The translations under genes were made by a program, and so were the position numbers. The notes beneath the pieces were generated by a model. The model made no database searches. It had not been told where the DNA came from and worked only from the letters and a program-made list of their open reading frames with translations. From contig NC_008576.1 of NCBI RefSeq assembly GCF_000014865.1, positions 2,571,501 to 2,635,500 on the forward strand: DNA of 64,000 nucleotides. The letters run 5' to 3'. Below, piece by piece: positions 1 through 5,989 of this stretch. The first letter of the stretch is position 1. Each line of letters opens with the position of its first letter. This stretch comes from Magnetococcus marinus MC-1 (GTDB lineage Bacteria; Pseudomonadota; Magnetococcia; Magnetococcales; Magnetococcaceae).

Positions 1-165
1 CCGAATGGGTTCGTTATGCAAAGGGGCCAGCGCCTGCTCTAGCGCCTGCTGGACCGAAGGCGCGTTTTGCTGCGATTGCCAACCGCTAAAGGCGCTGCCA
101 TCAAACTCCACCGTTATACGAAACCGCTGCAATCCCACTTGCTTCAACCGCTTCCCCCCACTCAT
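1..165 (-). CDS. truA: tRNA pseudouridine synthase A, 5' part only
   Basis: The first 55 codons of TruA, which makes pseudouridine at positions 38-40 of the tRNA anticodon arm; the rest lies beyond the window's left edge. The translation has the family's opening, a hydrophobic strand followed by EFDGSAFSGWQ and then SVQQALEQAL and NEPIR, matching the E. coli YDGSxxxGWQ...SVQ..LE.AL...NEPI pattern. The catalytic GRTDAGVH segment is not in the window. The ATG at 165 sits directly after the U-run of a terminator and has no clear Shine-Dalgarno; a TTG or GTG a few codons in, preceded by a G-run, could be the true start, since other TruA proteins have a shorter lead. Confidence 0.85.
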   Translation of the reverse strand, partial: MSGGKRLKQVGLQRFRITVEFDGSAFSGWQSQQNAPSVQQALEQALAPLHNEPIR

Positions 166-170
166 CTATA

Positions 171-201
171 AAAAACGGCCCTTCCAATCCGGAAGAGCCG
201 T
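171..201 (-). terminator. Rho-independent terminator after the RnfH gene
   Basis: On the minus strand an 11-bp stem (ACGGCUCUUCC / GGAAGGGCCGU, with one U-G pair) and a 5-nt loop is followed by a U-run. It ends the RnfH transcript immediately before the truA start, so truA needs its own promoter or read-through. Confidence 0.85.
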
Positions 202-229
202 CTTATACGCTACCCCATAAGCCGGGTGA

Positions 230-727
230 TCATGCATGCTCAGCCTTGTTAGCCGCATCTTTGGCTTTTTTGGCCGCGGCGGCTTTGGCCTTGATGGCGG
301 CAATTTTGGCGGCTTTATCGTCGGCTGAGGCTGCCTCCGGTTGAGCATCCTCGCCCTTGGCGGCTTTGGCCGCTGCGGCCTTGGCTTTAATGGCCGCTAT
401 CTTTGCCGCTTTATCTGCATCTCCTGCGGCAGCCTCGGCCCCTTGAGCAGGTTTTTCTGCCACGCTCTTGGCTGCGGGACGCTCTTTTTTCTTGGGCTTA
501 CCTTTGGCTGGCCGGTAGATCTCGACCCGATCACCCTCTTCTAATACTTGATCATTCTCCACCAACTTGGCGTAGATACCCAGCTTTTGCTCGGCCAGAT
601 TAATATCTGGAAACTTACTCAAAATACCCGAGCGCTCTACCGCCTGCTGAGCGGTGGTTCCCTCGGGAACCTCAAACTCTAGCAGCAATTGACGATTAGG
701 TTGGGCATAGGTCACCGCAACACGCAT
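230..727 (-). CDS. rnfH: RnfH-family ubiquitin-fold protein with an Ala/Lys repeat tail
   Basis: Residues 1-73 are a complete RnfH (UPF0125) domain: VAVTYAQPNRQLLLEFEVPEG, then the SGIL segment, KLGIYAK and the DRVEIYRP signature. Family members are normally about 90-105 aa; this one has 165. The extra part is low-complexity and contains two copies of DKAAKIAAIKAKAAAAK (near residues 105 and 137) separated by an acidic spacer. Such Ala-rich basic repeats resemble the C-terminal extension of some RnfC proteins, the NADH-side subunit of the Rnf electron-transport complex. The function of RnfH is unsettled; a link to Rnf here is inference and no rnf genes are in the window. The start at 727 has a good GAGGAG ribosome binding site. 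The gene is divergent from the ParA gene and ends in a strong terminator. Confidence 0.85.
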   Translation of the reverse strand: MRVAVTYAQPNRQLLLEFEVPEGTTAQQAVERSGILSKFPDINLAEQKLGIYAKLVENDQVLEEGDRVEIYRPAKGKPKKKERPAAKSVAEKPAQGAEAAAGDADKAAKIAAIKAKAAAAKAAKGEDAQPEAASADDKAAKIAAIKAKAAAAKKAKDAANKAEHA

Positions 728-795
728 GGTCGACTCCTCACAAATTGCATTACCATCATGCTGTCACACAACCCACATTAAGGTGTTATACTCAT

Positions 796-818
796 GTACC
801 ACCATGAAATGATGGTAC
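796..818. promoter_or_regulatory. Imperfect inverted repeat between divergent rnfH and ParA genes
   Basis: GTACCACCAT and ATGATGGTAC form 10-bp arms with a 3-bp spacer and one mismatch, in the only intergenic space shared by the divergent genes. A TATACT box lies at about 787-792. It could be an operator for one or both genes; no binding protein is suggested by the sequence. Confidence 0.3.
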
Positions 819-1001
819 TGTGCCAGCTATGGTATGCTGTTCGATGGGTGGGATCACCCTGCCAAACACCTACAACAAACCGGATGCATCATAACCACTC
901 TGTCAGACCCTTTCAACGGTTCTCTCATTGACTGTGCGCAAAGAGATAGCGAAAATGGGTCTCTTACATGCCACGGGCACCTAGGAAGGTCGAAGATTAA
1001 A

Positions 1002-1775
1002 ATGACAGTTTATGCGGTCTACAATATCAAAGGCGGTGTAGGAAAGACCACCAGCACGGTTAATCTTTCTTACCTCTCCGCGCGCCAAAATGATCCCACC
1101 CTCATTTGGGATCTCGACCCCCAGGCGGGCACCAGCTTTTATCTTGGCGTTAAGCCCAAGGTTAAAGGGGGTGGCCGTGGGTTGCTAGAGAACCGTCACG
1201 ACCTGGATGTACTGCTGCGCATGACCGGTTATCCCAACCTTGACCTACTGCCTGCGGATCTTTCCTACCGCCATTTTGATACCCTACTGAGCGAACAGCG
1301 TAAGCCGCTAGAGGGGATCAAGCGTGTACTCAAGCCCCTGCGCAAAGAGTATGAAAATATTTTTTTAGACTGCCCGCCCGGCCTGACCTTGCTTTCTGAA
1401 AGCATCTTTGAGGTGGCCGATGTGCTACTGGTACCGCTCATTCCCACCACCCTATCCCTGCGAGCCTACAATCGGTTGGTGCGTTTTCTGAGCAAGCAAG
1501 AGCACAAAAAAATGTTGCTACTGCCCTTCTTTAACCTCGTCAACCTAAACAAGCCCATCCATAAGGTGGTTAGCCAGACTGTGCCCAGCAAACATGCCAT
1601 CTTTTGCCGTCATTTTATTGAAGAGTCCAACTTGATCGAAGCCATGGGGGTTAAACGCGCCCCCGTCACCAGCTTTGCCAAGGGCACCCCCGACGCCACC
1701 CGCTATGAAGAGCTGTGGAACGAGGTGCAAAACCGTTATAAAAATCATACTAAGTGGCTTGGGAAAAACAGTTAG
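1002..1775 (+). CDS. ParA/Soj-family ATPase, orphan
   Basis: A 257-aa P-loop ATPase of the ParA/MinD class. The deviant Walker A motif KGGVGKTTS follows a first strand (VYAVYNI), the A' region DLDPQAG is present, and LDCPPG is the Walker B-like segment. The family binds DNA nonspecifically as an ATP dimer and positions chromosomes, plasmids or protein complexes. The open frame extends to 834, but those residues are not family-like; the ATG at 1002 follows AGGAAGG and puts the Walker A motif near residue 10, as expected. No ParB or parS-like site lies beside it, so it is unlikely to be the main chromosomal ParA. The last 60 residues (ESNLIEAMGVKRAPVTSFAKGTPDATRYEEL) suggest a cargo-type ParA. 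Its cargo is unknown. Confidence 0.85.
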   Translation: MTVYAVYNIKGGVGKTTSTVNLSYLSARQNDPTLIWDLDPQAGTSFYLGVKPKVKGGGRGLLENRHDLDVLLRMTGYPNLDLLPADLSYRHFDTLLSEQRKPLEGIKRVLKPLRKEYENIFLDCPPGLTLLSESIFEVADVLLVPLIPTTLSLRAYNRLVRFLSKQEHKKMLLLPFFNLVNLNKPIHKVVSQTVPSKHAIFCRHFIEESNLIEAMGVKRAPVTSFAKGTPDATRYEELWNEVQNRYKNHTKWLGKNS

Positions 1776-1867
1776 ACTAACTTGACACACAGCGTTTGCA
1801 AGGTTTTTACAAACACATCACACAGACATAGTGACATTAGTTTTTAAACTTGCACCCTCTGAGCGCA

Positions 1868-1896
1868 TTGACGCATTTCGCCTAGCTGCGTATACT
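1868..1896 (+). promoter_or_regulatory. Sigma-70-type promoter for the 123-aa protein gene
   Basis: TTGACG at 1868-1873 and TATACT at 1891-1896 are separated by exactly 17 bp, 45 bp upstream of the start codon at 1941. This is one of the best promoter matches in the window. Confidence 0.55.
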
Positions 1897-1940
1897 GGAA
1901 AAAATGGCCGATAATTAACCATATCACCGCTGGAGCTGCC

Positions 1941-2312
1941 ATGCCCTGTAATGGAGCGGGTACCTGTTGCATCGTGCAAAGTTTTCAGAGAATCATTAAT
2001 CCCGAAGTTCTGAAGGGCAAGGCCCGTGCGCCCATTTTTATCGCCAAGGAGGGTTACACTCCCTGCCCCAACCTGGAGATCGAGGAGCACGATCACTATA
2101 TCAGCCGGCGCTGTTTAGCGGAAAATCACCCAAATTTTCATGAGACAGACTGCTACCACCTCATGTCGGTACTGGCTACCACCCGGGAAGATGGTCGCTG
2201 CTCAATGTCCCTGCACAACCATTTTAGTGCCAAAAAAGAGGTGCTGCAAATGCTGGAGATGATGAATAACAAGCCAAACGCTCCGCTGATTATCATCAAA
2301 TCGGTTCCATGA
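1941..2312 (+). CDS. Conserved-looking cysteine-rich protein of unknown function
   Basis: 123 residues with several cysteines (MPCNGAGTCC at the start, then TPCPN, RRC, DCYH, GRCS) and many histidines, a composition suggesting metal binding or a redox centre. There is no signal peptide and no membrane segment. I do not recognise a family. The gene has its own sigma-70-like promoter and a GGAG ribosome binding site, so it is probably real and monocistronic. The C-terminal half (VLQMLEMMNNKPNAPLIIIK) looks like a compact alpha/beta fold. Confidence 0.6.
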   Translation: MPCNGAGTCCIVQSFQRIINPEVLKGKARAPIFIAKEGYTPCPNLEIEEHDHYISRRCLAENHPNFHETDCYHLMSVLATTREDGRCSMSLHNHFSAKKEVLQMLEMMNNKPNAPLIIIKSVP

Positions 2313-2354
2313 AAAGAGATTCACCCAGGGTCCAAGCCCGCTATCTTGTTTAAC

Positions 2355-2373
2355 GGGCGGGCCATGCCCGCCC
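2355..2373. repeat. GC-rich hairpin between convergent genes
   Basis: Perfect 8-bp arms GGGCGGGC / GCCCGCCC around a CAT loop, 43 bp after the stop of the 123-aa protein gene. There is no U-run on either strand, so it may stabilise or weakly terminate transcripts. Confidence 0.5.
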
Positions 2374-2429
2374 CCAACGACCCACGCCCCCCAGCCTAGC
2401 CCGGTTTACCCTCCCCATCATGGGGCAAT

Positions 2430-2451
2430 AAAAAGTGGGAGAGCCTTCTCC
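2430..2451 (-). terminator. Probable terminator of cysM
   Basis: On the minus strand GGAGA AGGC TCTCC is followed by CACTTTTT just past the cysM stop. The stem is short, but the U-run and position fit a terminator. Confidence 0.45.
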
Positions 2452-2461
2452 TTTACCCATT

Positions 2462-3352
2462 TCAGAGAAACAGATCGGTCGAAAGGTAGCGATCCCCCCG
2501 ATCTGGAATAATCACCACCACCGTGCCGGGCTGGCTTAACCCCTGGCAAACCTTGAGCGCCGCCGCCACCGCCCCACCCGCTGAGAGGCCGCAAAAAAGC
2601 CCTTCATCCCGCGCCAAACGGCGGGTCATCTCTCGCGCTTCGGCGGTGTTGACGTCCAAAATGGTATCCACCCGGGATGGCTCAAAGATTTTTGGCATAT
2701 AGGCTTGTGGCCAGCGACGAATGCCCGCAATTTGCGACCCCTCATCTGGCTGCACACCGATAATCTGAATTTGCGGGTTACGCTCTTTTAAGGCCCGCGA
2801 AACCCCCATGATGGTCCCTGTGGTCCCCATGGCGCTCACAAAATGGGTAATCTGCCCCTGGGTATCGCGCCAGATTTCCGGACCCGTGGTGCGGTAGTGG
2901 GCACCCCAATTATCCGCATTGGAAAATTGGTCCAGCTTAATCCCCTCGCCATTGGCGACCTTGGCATTAACCAGATCAATGGCCCCCTCCATACCCTGCT
3001 CCGCCGTGACCAGCAGAAAATCCGCACCATAAGCCGCCATGGTGGCGCGGCGCTCCAGGGTCATCGTCTCGGGCATGACCAAGGTAAGCTGGTACCCGCG
3101 ACGTGCCGCCATCATCGCCAAGGCGATGCCGGTATTGCCACTGGTGGCCTCAAAAATACGGGTCTCCCGGTTGAGCACACCCCGCTGCTCCGCCCCCATG
3201 AACATGCCATAGGCGGCACGATCCTTGACCGACCCCCCCGGATTATTACCCTCCACCTTAGCCAACAGCTTAACCCCCTCGACACACCCCTTGACCACAC
3301 GATCAAGATCTACCAAAGGTGTGTTGCCGATCAATGATTCCAAGGTGGCCAT
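2462..3352 (-). CDS. cysM: Cysteine synthase B (O-acetylserine sulfhydrylase, CysM type)
   Basis: A pyridoxal-phosphate enzyme that makes cysteine from O-acetylserine and sulfide; CysM enzymes can also use thiosulfate. The 296-aa protein matches E. coli CysM end to end: IGNTPLV, NNPGGSVKDRAA with the PLP lysine (about residue 43), EATSGNTGIALAM, the CysM-type EQGMEGA segment, TTGPEIW, VSAMGTTGTIMGVSR as the phosphate-binding loop, GIRRWP, and CGLSAGGAV. The RRWP and EQGMEGA features favour CysM over CysK. The start at 3352 gives a normal N-terminus. It is divergent from the FetAB-type transporter genes, with a 102-bp shared control region. Confidence 0.93.
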   Translation of the reverse strand: MATLESLIGNTPLVDLDRVVKGCVEGVKLLAKVEGNNPGGSVKDRAAYGMFMGAEQRGVLNRETRIFEATSGNTGIALAMMAARRGYQLTLVMPETMTLERRATMAAYGADFLLVTAEQGMEGAIDLVNAKVANGEGIKLDQFSNADNWGAHYRTTGPEIWRDTQGQITHFVSAMGTTGTIMGVSRALKERNPQIQIIGVQPDEGSQIAGIRRWPQAYMPKIFEPSRVDTILDVNTAEAREMTRRLARDEGLFCGLSAGGAVAAALKVCQGLSQPGTVVVIIPDRGDRYLSTDLFL

Positions 3353-3397
3353 GGTGTAAGCTCTCCAGGTTGGCGTGGTAAATGTCCGTATAGCCCT

Positions 3398-3419
3398 TAT
3401 TGTACGACCCCTATTGTAC
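3398..3419. repeat. Direct repeat in the cysM / fetA control region
   Basis: TATTGTAC occurs twice (3398-3405 and 3412-3419), 14 bp apart, followed by an imperfect GTACAGCTAAGTAC. It could be an operator for the divergent pair; the 14-bp period is not a full helical turn, so this is tentative. Confidence 0.25.
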
Positions 3420-3454
3420 AGCTAAGTACAGAGCAAAGAAAAGAGCCTTTTCAA

Positions 3455-4096
3455 ATGAACCACACACAAACATTGGAGATAGATCCCCAAGCGGGACTCT
3501 CCCTGAGCGGCTTTATCCTGCCTGACGGGCACGCCTTGGCGCTGCGTCTTGCGCCGGGCACATGCTGTGCCATTATGGGTCCTTCGGGCAGTGGCAAATC
3601 CTTGTTGCTCCGCGCCATTTGTGATCTGGACCCTCACACGGCCCAGGTGCAGTGGCAAGGAGCATGGCAGCAGCAGACCCCTGCCCCCCAATGGCGTAGC
3701 CGCGTGGCCTACCTACCCGCTGAGAGCGCTTGGTGGCATGATCGCGTGGGTGAGCACTTTACCGATTCTGACGCAGCCATCCCCCTGCTTCAGGCGCTGC
3801 ACTTGGAACCGGCCTGTTTATCCTGGTCCATGCACCGTACCTCCAGCGGCGAACGGCAACGCATGGCCATTGCTCGTCTGCTGGCCCGCCAACCTCAACT
3901 GTTGCTGTTGGACGAACCCACCGCCAATCTGGATGCCACCCGTACCCAGTTGGTTGAGCAGCTATTCAACCGCTATCGAACCCACCACCAGACCACGCTG
4001 TTATGGATCACCCATGATCTGGCTCAGGCCAAACGGGTTGCCACCCAGATCATTGAACTGACCCCTGGCCACGGTTTTCGTGAGGTGCAACCATGA
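3455..4096 (+). CDS. fetA: ABC transporter ATP-binding protein, FetA (YbbL) type
   Basis: 213-aa ATPase with Walker A GPSGSGKS (near residue 42), the signature SSGERQRMAIARLLA, Walker B LLLLDEPTANLD and the H-loop histidine in WITHDLAQA. Size and the partner gene point to the FetAB (YbbLM) family, which in E. coli exports iron or protects against iron and oxidative stress. The start at 3455 has only a weak upstream GAG. The stop overlaps the permease start by 4 nt, so the two are translationally coupled. Substrate assignment rests on family only. Confidence 0.85.
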   Translation: MNHTQTLEIDPQAGLSLSGFILPDGHALALRLAPGTCCAIMGPSGSGKSLLLRAICDLDPHTAQVQWQGAWQQQTPAPQWRSRVAYLPAESAWWHDRVGEHFTDSDAAIPLLQALHLEPACLSWSMHRTSSGERQRMAIARLLARQPQLLLLDEPTANLDATRTQLVEQLFNRYRTHHQTTLLWITHDLAQAKRVATQIIELTPGHGFREVQP

Positions 4097-4896
4097 ATGC
4101 TCTCCCCATCACCCCTTGGGAACTCAGCCTCGCGGCACTGCTGGTATTGGCCATGGCCGCAACCAGCATCGCCTTACAGCTAAACCTGGGCAAGCGCATT
4201 CTTATGGCCGCAACCCGCACCGTTATTCAGCTTACCCTGTTGGGATTGGTGCTCAAGACCTTGTTTGCCCAAACCCATTGGGGCTGGGTCGCGCTGATGG
4301 GGAGCGTCATGCTCTTGGCCGCCGGACGCGAGGCCACCCAGCGGCAATCCCGCCGTTTTAGCGGGTGGTGGAGCTTTGGTATTGGTCTCTCTGCCATGTT
4401 TGTCTCCTCCTTTGTCATCACGCTGCTGGTGTTGTGGACGGTTCTCACCCCCACCCCTTGGTATCATCCTCAATATGCCATTCCGCTGTTGGGCATGACC
4501 CTGGGCAATACTTTAAACGGCATTGCCCTGGGGTTGGAACGTCTCACCCAGGGCGCTTGGCAGCAGCGCATGATGATTGAAACCCGGTTAGCCTCTGGCG
4601 AGCCTTGGCCTCAAGCGCTTATCCAGATCAAACGCGAGGCGGTGCGCACCGGGACCATCCCCATGCTTAACGCCATGGCGGCGGCGGGCATTGTCAGTCT
4701 GCCCGGCATGATGACCGGTCAAATTTTAGCCGGTGCCGACCCTATCCAGGCGGTTAACTATCAAATTTTGATTATGTTCATGGTTAGCTCTGGAGCTGGT
4801 TTTGGTACCATGCTGGCGGTGCATTTGGGGGCCAGACGGCTATTTGATGAGCGTCACCGCCTGCGCCTAGATCGTCTGCGCCCGGGCAAGGCGTAG
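4093..4896 (+). CDS. fetB: ABC transporter permease, FetB (YbbM, UPF0014) type
   Basis: 267-aa membrane protein with about seven hydrophobic segments. Family hallmarks are seen: GKRILMAATRTVIQLTLLG near the N-terminus, LLGMTLGNTLNGIALGLERL in the middle, and the loop SLPGMMTGQILAGADPIQAVNYQILIM near the C-terminus. The ATG overlaps the end of the ATPase gene (ATGA-type overlap). Together they form a two-gene metal exporter operon. No terminator was found after the stop. Confidence 0.88.
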   Translation: MNALPITPWELSLAALLVLAMAATSIALQLNLGKRILMAATRTVIQLTLLGLVLKTLFAQTHWGWVALMGSVMLLAAGREATQRQSRRFSGWWSFGIGLSAMFVSSFVITLLVLWTVLTPTPWYHPQYAIPLLGMTLGNTLNGIALGLERLTQGAWQQRMMIETRLASGEPWPQALIQIKREAVRTGTIPMLNAMAAAGIVSLPGMMTGQILAGADPIQAVNYQILIMFMVSSGAGFGTMLAVHLGARRLFDERHRLRLDRLRPGKA

Positions 4897-4970
4897 CGGG
4901 TAAACCTTCATGAAATTGAGGTTTTTTTTGAAACAGCCTTTTCTCGTCATATTTTTGGAGGGGGTTTTCC

Positions 4971-5078
4971 GTGAAAAAGTCTCATAACCGCGACAGTCCG
5001 ATCATAAGCACGGGCTTGGCAGGCCTAAAGGGGCTTCCCTCCAAGGAGCGTTTTCTATTTCACCCTCACAAGAGCTAG
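4971..5078 (+). CDS. Possible 35-aa small protein with strong ribosome binding site
   Basis: A GTG start 8 nt after GGAGG opens a 35-codon frame (VKKSHNRDSPIIS...) ending in TAG. It is basic, with no hydrophobic segment. Only the strong Shine-Dalgarno supports it; the rest of 4897-5206 has no other gene. It may equally be noncoding. Confidence 0.2.
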   Translation: MKKSHNRDSPIISTGLAGLKGLPSKERFLFHPHKS

Positions 5079-5206
5079 CTAGCTTACTTTTTATTCTGCG
5101 CAGCCATCATGCCCACCCACCGCCACGCCTACCATCCGCTGCACGTTGCAGAAATGAAACCGTAAGCCCCCCTGCCCCACAAAATAGAGTGACCCCCATG
5201 TTTTGC

Positions 5207-5246
5207 TTGACCCCTACCGCGATACCTAATATTTATTAGGTATCGC
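5207..5246 (+). promoter_or_regulatory. Promoter with overlapping 28-bp palindrome: operator of the lexA/umuD-umuC operon
   Basis: TTGACC (5207-5212), a 17-bp spacer and TATTTA (5230-5235) form a plausible sigma-70 promoter. A perfect inverted repeat with 13-bp arms, GCGATACCTAATA (5219-5231) and its complement (5234-5246), around a TT spacer covers the -10 region. Its centre lies about 39 bp before the start codon of the protein that carries a LexA-type DNA-binding domain. Autorepression through this site is the simplest reading. The sequence is not the GTTC-N7-GTTC box of most Alphaproteobacteria nor the CTGT-N8-ACAG box of Gammaproteobacteria. Confidence 0.65.
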
Positions 5247-5271
5247 TGCTCTGTATGGAGGGAGTCTCCCC

Positions 5272-5988
5272 ATGTCTCGCCCCCCTTTAAGCCCTGCTCA
5301 ATTACGCCTGTGGCAAACCCTGTGCGCCCACATAACCACCCATGGGCTGCCCCCCACCGTCGCCGAACTGTCGGCACAGCTGGGCATCAAACCCCCCAGC
5401 GTACACGCACAGTTGCAGGCTTTGGCACGCAAGGGTTGGCTGCGACACACCCCCCACAAAGCACGCAGTCTCACCCCTCTGGATGAGGCCGGCCAACCCC
5501 TCTTACACCCCAAGGAGAGCACACCCATGGAGAGCCGCCCAATCATGTCAGCCCCCCCCAGAGTGACCCAACGGTTTCGCCCGGCTGAGCAGGCCCGCTT
5601 TACCATTCCCCTGGCAGGGTCGCGGGTGGCGGCGGGATTTCCCTCACCTGCGGATGATTTTGTGGAGGCCCAATTAGACCTTAACCAACATTTGGTCAAA
5701 CACCCCGCCGCGACCTTTTTTGTGCGGGTGGCGGGAGAGTCCATGATCGAAGCGGGCATTCACCCTGGGGATATTCTCGTGGTTGACCGCTCTCTACAGC
5801 CAGAGAGCGGCCAGATTGTCATTGCGGTGCTGGATGGCGAATTGACCGTTAAACGGTTGGAAAAACGGGCTGGCAAGCTGTTTCTTATGCCCGCCAACCG
5901 CAACTTCACCCCCATTGAAGTCGGCGCAGAGGCCGACCTGCTCATCTGGGGGGTCGTGACCAGCACAGTGCATCAATTTGGCCGCTGA
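5272..5988 (+). CDS. LexA-type DNA-binding domain fused to a UmuD-type self-cleaving peptidase
   Basis: 238 aa. Residues 1-70 are a LexA-like winged helix (SPAQLRLWQTLCAHI...HGLPPTVAELSAQLGI..PSVHAQLQALARKGWL). Residues 111-238 are an S24 peptidase closer to UmuD than to LexA: GFPSPADDFVEAQLDLNQHL and HPAATFFVRVAGESM match UmuD. The cleavage pair is Ala121-Gly122, the nucleophile Ser157 and the general base Lys194. Ser-Lys spacing is 37 as in both families; cleavage residue to Ser is 36, as in UmuD rather than 35 as in LexA. A linker of about 40 aa joins the parts. The product probably represses its own operon and is cleaved on RecA-ssDNA, releasing a UmuD'-like fragment for Pol V. An internal ATG at 5527 (Met86) has AAGGAG 9 nt upstream and could make free UmuD. 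umuC follows 1 nt after the stop. Acinetobacter UmuDAb is a loose precedent. Confidence 0.88.
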   Translation: MSRPPLSPAQLRLWQTLCAHITTHGLPPTVAELSAQLGIKPPSVHAQLQALARKGWLRHTPHKARSLTPLDEAGQPLLHPKESTPMESRPIMSAPPRVTQRFRPAEQARFTIPLAGSRVAAGFPSPADDFVEAQLDLNQHLVKHPAATFFVRVAGESMIEAGIHPGDILVVDRSLQPESGQIVIAVLDGELTVKRLEKRAGKLFLMPANRNFTPIEVGAEADLLIWGVVTSTVHQFGR

Positions 5989-5989
5989 A

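Noticed and set aside
1002-1775. Chromosomal parABS locus
   Set aside because: No ParB-like gene or 16-bp parS palindrome near the ATPase.
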